Position numbers and translations under genes: made by a program. Positions 33,462 through 41,717 of a DNA stretch of 64,000 bases are shown piece after piece (position 1 is the first letter of the stretch; each line of letters starts with the position of its first letter). The stretch is taken from NCBI RefSeq assembly GCF_963974425.1, contig NZ_CAXBCK010000011.1, positions 1 to 64,000 on the forward strand. The letters run 5' to 3'. A model generated the notes under the pieces. That model worked only from the letters and a program-made list of their open reading frames with translations. It was not told where the DNA came from and made no database searches. This stretch comes from Marixanthomonas sp963974425 (GTDB taxonomy: Bacteria; Bacteroidota; Bacteroidia; Flavobacteriales; Flavobacteriaceae).

Positions 33462-35888
33462 TTAACGCAAGGTAGCACCAAAGTCTTTTTCAAAACGTTG
33501 TTGTAGTTTTTTCATTATCTTATCTATCTGCTTGTCGGTTAACGTTTTTTTATCGTCTTGCAACGTAAAGCTCACTGCATACGATTTTTTACCCTCTGGA
33601 AGGTTTTTACCTGTGTATACATCAAAAAGGTTCATAGCTACCAATAACTTCTTTTCCGTTTGTTTGGCGGCGTCTTTTAATGCTTTAAAGGTGATGTTTT
33701 CGTCTAACAATAACGCAAAATCTCGTTTTACCTGTGGATATTTTGGAATGGGTTTAACGTGAAATTCTTTTCTAGAAATAGCATTTAATACTTCATCCCA
33801 ATTAAAATCTGCGTAAAATACTTCAGCTTCCACATCAAACTTTTTGGTAAGATGCTTCTTTAAAATTCCGAATTCAACAAGTGTTTTTTTGTTTGCTGAA
33901 ATAGAAATTGCTTCAGTAAAGATATCGTTTTTAGTATCTTTTTCGGTTATATTGTTGATGCCTATTCGTTCCAAAATTGAAAGAATAATCCCTTTTCCGT
34001 AGAAAAAAGTAGTCTGCTTTGAAGGGCTTGCCCAATTATCTTCGGTTTTCTCCCCAGAGATTAATATAGATAAATGTTTATTTTCTATTCTATCTTCAGA
34101 AAAGTTATGATATGTTTTCCCGAACTCAAATAGTTTTACATTTGGCATCCGCCGATTACTATTATAGGCTAGTGCTTCTAGGTTGCCAAATAACATGGAT
34201 TGCCGCAACACCGAAAGATCGTTACTCAATGGGTTTAACATGGTAACGTTGTGCTCTGGTTTTAAAGCTTCAGAATACTCTATAAAATCAGGATTGGTAA
34301 GCGAATTGGCCATCATTTCATGAAAGCCTAAAGCAGTAAGTTGGTCGCCAACTTTATTTTGTACTTTATAATCTTCAACGGGTTGTGTAATTGCGATTGA
34401 AGCGTTCAGCTTTTCGGTAAAATTAATGTTGTTGTAGCCATAGACACGCAAAATTTCTTCTATTACATCTACTTCACGGGTAACATCGTTTCGGTAGGCT
34501 GGGATGAGCATACCAATTCCACTTTCGGTTACGCTGTTTATTTTCATATCGAGCGAGTTGAGAATGTCCTTGATAGTTTCTGGAGAAATTTCTTCACCAA
34601 TTAACTTAGCGGCATTATCAAAATTGAGGTATACTTGGTGATCTTCAATTTTTTTAGGATAAATATCTACAATCTCACTAGTAATTTCACCACCTGCAAT
34701 TTCTTGGATTAAAAGTACAGCCCGTAGCATAGCATATTTACAGGTGTTTGGATCAATTCCTCTTTCAAAACGGAAAGAAGCGTCTGTGTTTAAACCGTGT
34801 CTTTTAGCGGTTTTCCTAACACTTATTGGATCAAAATAAGCACTTTCTAGAAAGATGCTCGTAGTTGTTTCACTAACACCGCTATTAATGCCGCCAAAAA
34901 CTCCAGCAATACACATAGGGCCTTCAGCGTCACAAATCATTAAATCATCCTCATGTAACTCACGTTCTACTTCATCTAAGGTTGTAAAAGTAGTTCCTGC
35001 AGCTAATGTTTTTACCGTTACTTCGCTACCTTTTATTTTTGCTGCATCGAATGCATGCAGAGGTTGACCAAGGTCATGGCACACATAATTAGTAATATCT
35101 ACAATATTATTAATAGGGGTAATCCCGATGGCCTGTAATCGGTTTTGTAGCCAAGTAGGGGATTGCTCAACTGTTAAACCACTTATAGTAACTCCGCAAT
35201 ATCGCGGGGCTTTGTCCATATCTTCTACATCCACATCAATTTTTAAGGTGCGGTTATCAACATGAAAGCTACTTGTGGATGGAGTTATCAGTTCTAATGA
35301 AATATTTTCTTGCAATAACCCTGCGCGTAAATCTCTTGCTACGCCCCAATGGCTCATAGCATCGGCACGGTTAGGAGTTAGGCCTATTTCAAAAACTATA
35401 TCGTTTTCTATATTAAATAATTCGCTGGCAGGTTTTCCGGGTGCGAGTTCGTTGTCCAAAACCATAATACCATCATGACTTTGACCTAAACCTAATTCAT
35501 CTTCAGCACAGATCATCCCCATACTTACTTCGCCCCGTATTTTTCCTTTTTTTATTTGCCAAGGTTCTCCTTTAGCATCATAAAGCGTAGTACCTACCGT
35601 TGCAACAGGAACTTTTTGTCCTGTAGCTACGTTAGGAGCGCCACATACAATTTGTACGGGTTCGCCATTTCCTAAGTCAACTTTTGTTAACTTCAATCGG
35701 TCTGCATTAGGGTGCTCAATACATTCAGTAACGTGCCCTACCACAATTCCTTCCAAACCTCCGGGAACAGAAGTGAATTTTTCAATCCCTTCTACTTCGA
35801 GCCCTAAATTGGTAAGGAGTTCACCTGTTTTTTCAGGACTCCAGTCCAGATTAATAAATTGTTTAAGCCAATTGTACGATATCTTCAT
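33462..35888 (-). CDS. pheT: Phenylalanine-tRNA ligase beta subunit
   Basis: PheT pairs with the catalytic alpha subunit to charge tRNA-Phe. The 808-residue length is normal. Visible in order are the start MKISYNWLKQFINLDWSPE, an EMAP-like tRNA-binding domain (about 40-150; VVGHVTECIEHPNADRLKLTKVDLG), a B3/B4 editing domain (about 210-390; HAFDAAKIKG), and a B5 domain (about 400-475). The catalytic-like core domain follows, and then the C-terminal FDX-ACB anticodon-binding domain (about 715-808; KYPQVKRDFALLLDENITF). pheS is not in this window. The gene is monocistronic with its own promoter at 35912-35919. Confidence 0.96.
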   Translation of the reverse strand: MKISYNWLKQFINLDWSPEKTGELLTNLGLEVEGIEKFTSVPGGLEGIVVGHVTECIEHPNADRLKLTKVDLGNGEPVQIVCGAPNVATGQKVPVATVGTTLYDAKGEPWQIKKGKIRGEVSMGMICAEDELGLGQSHDGIMVLDNELAPGKPASELFNIENDIVFEIGLTPNRADAMSHWGVARDLRAGLLQENISLELITPSTSSFHVDNRTLKIDVDVEDMDKAPRYCGVTISGLTVEQSPTWLQNRLQAIGITPINNIVDITNYVCHDLGQPLHAFDAAKIKGSEVTVKTLAAGTTFTTLDEVERELHEDDLMICDAEGPMCIAGVFGGINSGVSETTTSIFLESAYFDPISVRKTAKRHGLNTDASFRFERGIDPNTCKYAMLRAVLLIQEIAGGEITSEIVDIYPKKIEDHQVYLNFDNAAKLIGEEISPETIKDILNSLDMKINSVTESGIGMLIPAYRNDVTREVDVIEEILRVYGYNNINFTEKLNASIAITQPVEDYKVQNKVGDQLTALGFHEMMANSLTNPDFIEYSEALKPEHNVTMLNPLSNDLSVLRQSMLFGNLEALAYNSNRRMPNVKLFEFGKTYHNFSEDRIENKHLSILISGEKTEDNWASPSKQTTFFYGKGIILSILERIGINNITEKDTKNDIFTEAISISANKKTLVEFGILKKHLTKKFDVEAEVFYADFNWDEVLNAISRKEFHVKPIPKYPQVKRDFALLLDENITFKALKDAAKQTEKKLLVAMNLFDVYTGKNLPEGKKSYAVSFTLQDDKKTLTDKQIDKIMKKLQQRFEKDFGATLR

Positions 35889-35911
35889 TACAAATAATTC
35901 TAAACGAATTG

Positions 35912-35919
35912 CAAAGATA
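35912..35919 (-). promoter_or_regulatory. -7 promoter element of pheT
   Basis: On the minus strand TATCTTTG, an exact TAnnTTTG match, lies 23 bases before the ATG. No attenuator-like leader fits in so short a transcript. Confidence 0.6.
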
Positions 35920-35984
35920 GCATTTACCTCGTTTTTTGTAAGTAATTTTGATACTTTCGGTATAAAGATTTTAAATTTTTTCTG

Positions 35985-37196
35985 ATGAAATATCTAGGGT
36001 ATATAATAATCGTATTGTTTTTAGTTTCCTGTTCAGAGGATAAACAGCCTTTGAAAACTGGTCCATGGCGTGCTGTATTACAATTAGACAATGAAAAAAA
36101 AATCCCTTTTCTATTGGAGTTTGAAAAGGACAGCAGTTTTGTAATAATTAATGCTGAAGAACGAATAAATGTTGATGATGTAGTTTTTAAGGGAGATTCT
36201 ATTATTATCTCGCATCCTGTTTTTGAAGGGATGATAAAGGGAACTTATACAAAAGACAGCATTAAAGGAAGTTTTATAAAACCCAGCTTAGATAGAACCG
36301 TTCCCATTGTGATGAGTAGTGGAAGAAAAGCTAGGTTTGATGTGAATGCAGCTCCAAATACAATAGTGACGGGAAATTGGGAAACCGTTTTTAGTCCCAA
36401 CTCGCCCAAAGATCGGTATGTAGCCAAAGGGGTTTTTGATCAAAGAGGAAATCGGCTTACCGGCACTTTTTTAACTACAACTGGTGATTATAGGTATTTA
36501 GATGGGGTTGTGGAAAACGATTCTATTAAACTTTCTACATTTGATGGAGCGCATGCATTTTTATTTGAAGCTAAAGTTGTCAAAAGCGATAGCGTACTAA
36601 AAGGAATGTTTTATAGCGGAAACCACTGGAAAGAGCCTTTTACTGCCAAAAGGAATAACAACTATAAATTGCCTGAAGCCGATTCTTTAACCTTTTTAAA
36701 AAAGGGGTACGATTCATTGAAATTTGCTTTTCCAACTATAAAAGGGGATACTATTTCTTTAAAAGATAAACAATTTCGAGATAAAGTGGTGGTGGTTCAA
36801 TTAATGGGAACTTGGTGTCCTAATTGTTTAGATGAGACCAAATACCTTTCAGATTACTATAAAAACAAACCTGATAATGTAAAAGTTGTTTCATTGGCTT
36901 TTGAATATGCACCTACTAAAGAAAAAGCGATACAGGCAATCACTAAGTTTAAAAAAGCTGTGGGCGTAGAATATCCAATTCTGTTGGCTCAATATGGAAG
37001 CAGTAGCAAACAACAGGCGAATGATAAATTACCAATGTTAAATCATGTGATTTCTTACCCAACAACTATTTTTATCGATAAAAAGGGAGCTGTTCGTAAA
37101 ATACATACTGGGTTTACGGGTCCTGCTTCGGGTGAAAGATATAAGGAGTTTAAAACTGAATTTGAAAGTTTTACTGAAATGTTAGCAAACGAATAA
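35985..37196 (+). CDS. TlpA-family thiol:disulfide oxidoreductase lipoprotein
   Basis: The 403-residue lipoprotein has a signal peptide ending FLVSC (Cys16). The first 230 residues form beta-rich domains resembling the N-terminal region of Bacteroidota TlpA proteins (GPWRAVLQLDNEKKIPFLLEFE, then NWETVFSPNS). A thioredoxin fold of the TlpA/ResA type follows (about 240-403), with the active site GTWCPNCLDE (Cys278, Cys281) and a cis-Pro region ISYPTTIFIDKKGAVRKIHTGFTGP. It is probably a periplasm-facing reductant or disulfide handler. Unlike the lipoprotein at 27896, the redox pair is intact. It is divergent from pheT and converges with the YdeI-like gene. Confidence 0.92.
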   Translation: MKYLGYIIIVLFLVSCSEDKQPLKTGPWRAVLQLDNEKKIPFLLEFEKDSSFVIINAEERINVDDVVFKGDSIIISHPVFEGMIKGTYTKDSIKGSFIKPSLDRTVPIVMSSGRKARFDVNAAPNTIVTGNWETVFSPNSPKDRYVAKGVFDQRGNRLTGTFLTTTGDYRYLDGVVENDSIKLSTFDGAHAFLFEAKVVKSDSVLKGMFYSGNHWKEPFTAKRNNNYKLPEADSLTFLKKGYDSLKFAFPTIKGDTISLKDKQFRDKVVVVQLMGTWCPNCLDETKYLSDYYKNKPDNVKVVSLAFEYAPTKEKAIQAITKFKKAVGVEYPILLAQYGSSSKQQANDKLPMLNHVISYPTTIFIDKKGAVRKIHTGFTGPASGERYKEFKTEFESFTEMLANE

Positions 37197-37203
37197 TAGC
37201 TTA

Positions 37204-37773
37204 TTATCGTGATTTCAAGTTATTTTTACAAAGGGTAATAATCTCTTTTATGCGTTTTTCTCTAGTAGTATCCCGTTTAGCACTATGTAACCAACTTAAA
37301 TAGCTTTTGCGATAGCTGGGAGCAAAGTTTTGATAATTTTCAAAGGCATTTGGGTTTTTATTAAATGACCTTTGTAAATCTTCTGGAACAAGTAAGTTTT
37401 CAACGTCGTCCATTTCAGTCCATTTGCCATTTTCTTTAGCAATTTTAATAGAATCCCATCCGCTTTGATGAATCAAACCTTCGTTTTCTAATTCTGAAAT
37501 ATACTTTTTATTAAGGGCACTCCACGTACTTTTTGGATTACGCGGACAAAAATATTGTCGTCTTTTTCCATTCCCCAAGCTTTTCACCGTGCTATCAATC
37601 CATCCGTAACACAGCGCAACTTTTACCGCTTCTTCCCATCGCATAGAAGGGATGTCCGCATCAACTTTGTGAAAAATTAAATAAACTCCTTGCGAATGAT
37701 TTTGGTGGTTTTCTTTCAACCATTCACGCCATTCTACATCCCTAGGGAAATACAGTTCAGGTTTTTTAGACAT
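37204..37773 (-). CDS. YdeI/OmpD-associated family protein
   Basis: The 189-residue protein fits the YdeI (OmpD-associated) family: PRDVEWREWLKENHQNHSQGVYLIFHK at the start, then ALCYGWIDSTVKSLGNGKRRQYFCPRNPKSTWSALN, the core motif of the family. A helical C-terminus with SYRKSYLSWLHSAKRDTTREKRI is also conserved. Such proteins contain two fused domains related to the DUF1801/DUF1905 groups and have been linked to bacteriocin protection, but the biochemical role is unknown. Its start codon overlaps the M1 peptidase stop (TAATG), so it is the last gene of a coupled unit. Confidence 0.88.
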   Translation of the reverse strand: MSKKPELYFPRDVEWREWLKENHQNHSQGVYLIFHKVDADIPSMRWEEAVKVALCYGWIDSTVKSLGNGKRRQYFCPRNPKSTWSALNKKYISELENEGLIHQSGWDSIKIAKENGKWTEMDDVENLLVPEDLQRSFNKNPNAFENYQNFAPSYRKSYLSWLHSAKRDTTREKRIKEIITLCKNNLKSR

Positions 37774-39398
37774 TAATTCATTTTTTCGCTTTCTACATAA
37801 AAGTCTTTTTTAATAGCTGCAGATTTAATTGGCTCAGTAAATTGTTTTTTGTGCCATCTATTTGTGGGATAAATCCACTTTTCTTTTCCGTTGATAATTG
37901 CAATAACGGGCATATCAAATCCTTTTACAATATTGGTGTACCGAAAAGAAAGCTCACTGCCATTAATTTTATATTCTACTTTTGGAATTTTTGTAGTGCG
38001 TAAGTATTGTTCCCAAAACTCAGATAGATCTATACCTGTTTTTTCGCTAATATAAGTTTCAACTTGCTTCGAAGTAACAGTCTGGTGATAAAAATCTTTA
38101 TTTAAACCACGTAAAATGGTCCGCCACCTTTCATCGTTTTCAATCAATTGCCGAAGGGTATGTAAAATGTTCCCACCTTTGTTATACATATCGCTACTTC
38201 CTTCCTTCTGTACATTGTAGGTACCAATAATTGGTCGATCGTTTTTGATGCTCTTGCGAAGCCCAATCACATATTCTGAAGCGGCTTCTTTTCCGAAGTA
38301 ATAATCTACATATAGACTTTCCGAATAATTGGTAAACCCTTCGTGAATCCACATATCGGCTACATCTTTATTTGTAATATTATTGGCAAACCACTCATGG
38401 CCTGCTTCGTGAATAATGATAAAATCGAACTTAAGCCCCCAGCCAGAACCACTTAAATCACGACCTAAATAACCATTTTTATAGTTGTTTCCGTAGGTAA
38501 CGCTGCTCTGGTGTTCCATTCCCAAATAGGGGGTTTCAACGAGTTTAAAGCTATCTTCATAAAAAGGATAAGGACCAAACCAATGTTCAAAAGCTTTCAT
38601 CATTTTAGGTGCTTGTTTAAATTGCTCTTTGGCTTTTTCAAGATTGTAACTCAGCACCCAATAATCCATATCGAGCATGCCTTTTTCACCTTCATATTCT
38701 TCTGAAAAATTTACGTAATCACCAATGTTGATGTTTACCCCGTAATTATTTATAGGGTTTACCACTTTCCAATGCCAAGTTTTGGTACTATCATTCTCTT
38801 TTGTTTTTTTCAAGCGTCCGTTGCCAACGGCTACTAAATTTGAAGGAGCAGTAATTGCTATATCGACCCCAGTGTCGGGTTCATCATACGGGTGGTCTTT
38901 GTTAGGCCACCAAATACTGGCTCCAATACCTTGGTTTGAAGTAGCGATAAACGGATTGCCGTTTTCATCTTCTGTCCAAGAAAAACCACCATCCCAAGGT
39001 GCATTTTTAGCTTCTACAGGTTTTCCAGAAAAGTAAAGAGTTACTTTATAGTCTTTTCCTTTTTTCTGGTTTTTTTGAAGATGAATGTAATGCGCATTTC
39101 CATTCGAAGTGATTTTTAACTCTTTTCTGCTTTGTACGGCTTTGTCCAAACTCATCGGGGGTTGTAAGTCAATTTGCATCATGTCGTTGTTTTCCAAAAC
39201 CGTATACGTAACCGTGTTGGTGCCTTTTATACTTTTTTCTGAAGGAAATACTTCCACGTTTAGCTCGTAATGCTGCAAATCCCACCAGGCTCTTTCTGGG
39301 GTGACGCTACCTCGTAGGGTATCTTGGTGAGTGAATTCTTGTGCAAAAGAGGTGATTCCTATAAAAAGGAAAACGAAAGGGTGAATATTTTTTATCAT
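37773..39398 (-). CDS. M1-family metallo-aminopeptidase, exported
   Basis: The 541-residue protein starts with a signal peptide (MIKNIHPFVFLFIGITSFAQ). The upstream in-frame ATG was rejected because it would extend into the tail of the M28 relic and lack a signal peptide. Beta-sandwich domain 1 (about 40-210) is followed by the catalytic domain with GMEHQS in the place of GAMEN, the zinc motif HEAGHEW (330-336) and the third ligand in WIHEGFTNYSE. The C-terminal helical domain of large M1 enzymes is absent, as in short Bacteroidota members. It removes N-terminal residues from peptides, probably in the periplasm. It lies 10 bases downstream of the broken M28 gene and is coupled to ydeI. Confidence 0.92.
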   Translation of the reverse strand: MIKNIHPFVFLFIGITSFAQEFTHQDTLRGSVTPERAWWDLQHYELNVEVFPSEKSIKGTNTVTYTVLENNDMMQIDLQPPMSLDKAVQSRKELKITSNGNAHYIHLQKNQKKGKDYKVTLYFSGKPVEAKNAPWDGGFSWTEDENGNPFIATSNQGIGASIWWPNKDHPYDEPDTGVDIAITAPSNLVAVGNGRLKKTKENDSTKTWHWKVVNPINNYGVNINIGDYVNFSEEYEGEKGMLDMDYWVLSYNLEKAKEQFKQAPKMMKAFEHWFGPYPFYEDSFKLVETPYLGMEHQSSVTYGNNYKNGYLGRDLSGSGWGLKFDFIIIHEAGHEWFANNITNKDVADMWIHEGFTNYSESLYVDYYFGKEAASEYVIGLRKSIKNDRPIIGTYNVQKEGSSDMYNKGGNILHTLRQLIENDERWRTILRGLNKDFYHQTVTSKQVETYISEKTGIDLSEFWEQYLRTTKIPKVEYKINGSELSFRYTNIVKGFDMPVIAIINGKEKWIYPTNRWHKKQFTEPIKSAAIKKDFYVESEKMN

Positions 39399-39408
39399 AT
39401 ATAATTTA

Positions 39409-40672
39409 TTATCTAAAAACTGAACTAGGAAAAACAACAACACTTTCAAAACCATCTTTATCAACAGCAGCTACGCCAAAAAAGTAATTATCTATTACAA
39501 TGCCATCCAACGTAAATTCTGAAATATCACCAACAAAGCGGCTATGGTCCCAGGTTGGTGAGGTTGTGTCACGCCAATAAATTTTATAACCAACGGCACC
39601 ATTTACCTTATCCCATTTTAATTTAGCTGATGGTTCTACAATACCACCAATGCCTACATTTTGTGGAGCTGGCGGTGCCCACGCTAAACTAGCCATATTT
39701 ATAGCGTTTACAGCGGTCAATTTTGCTGCATAGTCAAAATTAACAAACTTTAATTTATCACCGTATTCAATTCCTTTTTCAGTTCTAATATCTTGGTGTT
39801 GCTGTGTGTAATTTTCGTGGGCTTCCATGATACGTATTCCAGCAAAGCCTACGTCGTTAAATGGTCGATGATGTCCACCTCTCCCAAAACGATCTAATCT
39901 ATAAATCATCATCGGGTTCATTTCTGGCATATAAGTTTTTGTAGTTTTATAAACATAACGCGCCAATTGGCGGGATATACCATCTACTTCGCCTCCGTAA
40001 AAACGTCGGGCACGTCTTTCTTTTTCTGTTTCATTGGGAGGAACGGGTTCAGAGAATATTCTGAAATCCCGATTACTTATTACCCCGTTAACACCTTCAA
40101 TGTTCCCAATCATATCATTATTAAAAACTCCTATAATTTCCCAACCTTGTTTCTTGGCGTATTCAGCAAATCCTTTTCCGCCGTACTCGTGCAGCTTCCA
40201 TAGCTCCAGCCATTCCACTAGCGTTATCATTCGCACCAGGAGAGTCGTCTGTAAAATTATTAGAGTCACTAATGCGACTATCGATATCACCACTCATAAT
40301 AATGTATCGATTGGGGTATTTTGTGCCCTTTTGTATGGCAGCAACATTATTTATCCAAACATCCTTTGTTATACGTTCGTTATCTCCTTTTTCTACAAAG
40401 TTTTTTTGATAGAAAACATCAAGACAATTATTACAATCTTGTGATATTTTATCAAAACTAGATTTTATCCATCGCCTCGCAGCCCCAATTCCACGGGTAT
40501 CTGAAACAGTGTCGCTCAATGTATGGCGGGTTCCAAAATTAGCAAGAGTTGTAATGTCTGCTTCAATTCGCTCAGCAGAAACGGAATTTATAATATCGTA
40601 TATGCGGGAATCGGTTTGTGAAAAAGAACAATAGGCTATAAGTAGGCTAAAAAAGAGAAGTGTATTTTTCAT
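39409..40672 (-). pseudogene. M28-family aminopeptidase broken by an internal deletion and frameshift
   Basis: Two overlapping frames make up one gene. The first (from 40672) has a signal peptide (MKNTLLFFSLLIAYCSFSQ) and the M28 segments SGDIDSRISD and DDSPGANDNASGMAGAMEAARV with zinc-ligand Asp. It is then lost at about 40190, ending with RRKRIC. The other frame resumes at once as YGGKGFAEYAKKQGWEIIGVFNNDMIGN and runs intact to a Fn3-like C-terminus ending SSVFR. Intact relatives have roughly 23 residues between EAARV and the second GGK, including the SGEEQGL motif with the catalytic and zinc-binding Glu. Those residues are missing here, so a deletion of about 70 bases, not a multiple of three, occurred. 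GTAC at the junction may be microhomology. The product cannot be an active peptidase. Confidence 0.85.
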
Positions 40673-40741
40673 AAAAGGAAAATTTCTTTAAAAATACAGA
40701 AAACTTAAGCGTGCAACAAGAAGGGAAACCTATTTAAAAAA

Positions 40742-41608
40742 CTATTTTGGAACGGCAACCAATGCCAATTTTTTACCATCCGGACTTACCGCCAATCGTG
40801 TAATATTGGTGATATTATATTCTGAAAGGTTTGCTACTTCTTGCCATTCTCCATTTCCGAAAAGATCGTACAGAAACAATTTATTTCCGCTACCAATCAA
40901 TAGTTTAGATTCACTAAGCCAAATATGGTCCTGAATCCCGATAGGTAATTCTGCAACAAAATAGCTCTCTAAAGTTTCTGTATTTAATTGATAGATGTCA
41001 TAATTATCGTCTTCATTTAAAAAAGTATAACTCATCGTTCTTTTTGTGTTAGGGACTTTATGTAGGGAACGGCCTGCATTATATTTTAAGGTGTCTACTT
41101 TTTGAGTTTGTAAATTTGCAAGAATCAGATTTAATTCGTTTTGAGCTAATACCGAAGCGAGAAGTGTTTGCTCATTATTAAAAGCATAATATGCTATTTG
41201 TAGATTAGGAATAGTTTCTTCGTTCGACGAATTTCCATCATAAGTATATAAGCGCTGTTTTCCATCAGGATCTAAGCGAACTGCCGTTATTTTTTTAGAA
41301 TTTGGTATTTGTACGGGTGAGTATTCACCACCTTTTGTAGGGGAGTGGAAAAAACTTTTTTCTTCTGAAGGAATGTTATAGACTGAAATATCGGTCTGAC
41401 CTTCATTATTTCCAGCGAACACAACGTTATTATTGTCTATAAAAAACGGTTGATTGTCATAACCCGTATTTTCTGAAATATTCTGAAGGTTATAAACTTC
41501 TAATCCAGAGTATGAAGCGTTAATATTCATTATATACACTTCAGTGTTTTCCTGAGCGATACCAAAATAACCAATAAACAATAGGAGTAGGGCAAAAGAC
41601 TTTTTCAT
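40742..41608 (-). CDS. Exported beta-propeller-like (TolB/WD40-type) protein
   Basis: The 288-residue protein has a signal peptide (1-18, FGIAQ). It contains repeated blades with the pattern of TolB-like PD40 segments: NTGYDNQPFFIDNNNVVFAGNNEGQTDISVYN, KGGEYSPVQIPNSKKITAVRLDPDGKQRLYTY, and a final TRLAVSPDGKKLALVAVPK that closes the ring. Only about five to six blades fit in this length, so the propeller may be small or incomplete. No catalytic domain follows, as would be seen in S9 peptidases. It lies upstream of the M28 relic on the same strand, with a 69-base gap and probably within the same transcription unit. Confidence 0.75.
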   Translation of the reverse strand: MKKSFALLLLFIGYFGIAQENTEVYIMNINASYSGLEVYNLQNISENTGYDNQPFFIDNNNVVFAGNNEGQTDISVYNIPSEEKSFFHSPTKGGEYSPVQIPNSKKITAVRLDPDGKQRLYTYDGNSSNEETIPNLQIAYYAFNNEQTLLASVLAQNELNLILANLQTQKVDTLKYNAGRSLHKVPNTKRTMSYTFLNEDDNYDIYQLNTETLESYFVAELPIGIQDHIWLSESKLLIGSGNKLFLYDLFGNGEWQEVANLSEYNITNITRLAVSPDGKKLALVAVPK

Positions 41609-41717
41609 TCAATTATAATTTTCTTTAAAAATAACAAACTTTAGGCCAGAATATAAAAAGCTGAGGATACAAATAAAAAAACGTCGTATTTGTTTTTAGA
41701 TTTTAAAAATTAACTAT

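Noticed and set aside
39399..39464. Longer start of the M1 aminopeptidase
   Set aside because: It would overlap the M28 relic's end and bury the signal peptide behind 22 residues with no conservation pattern.
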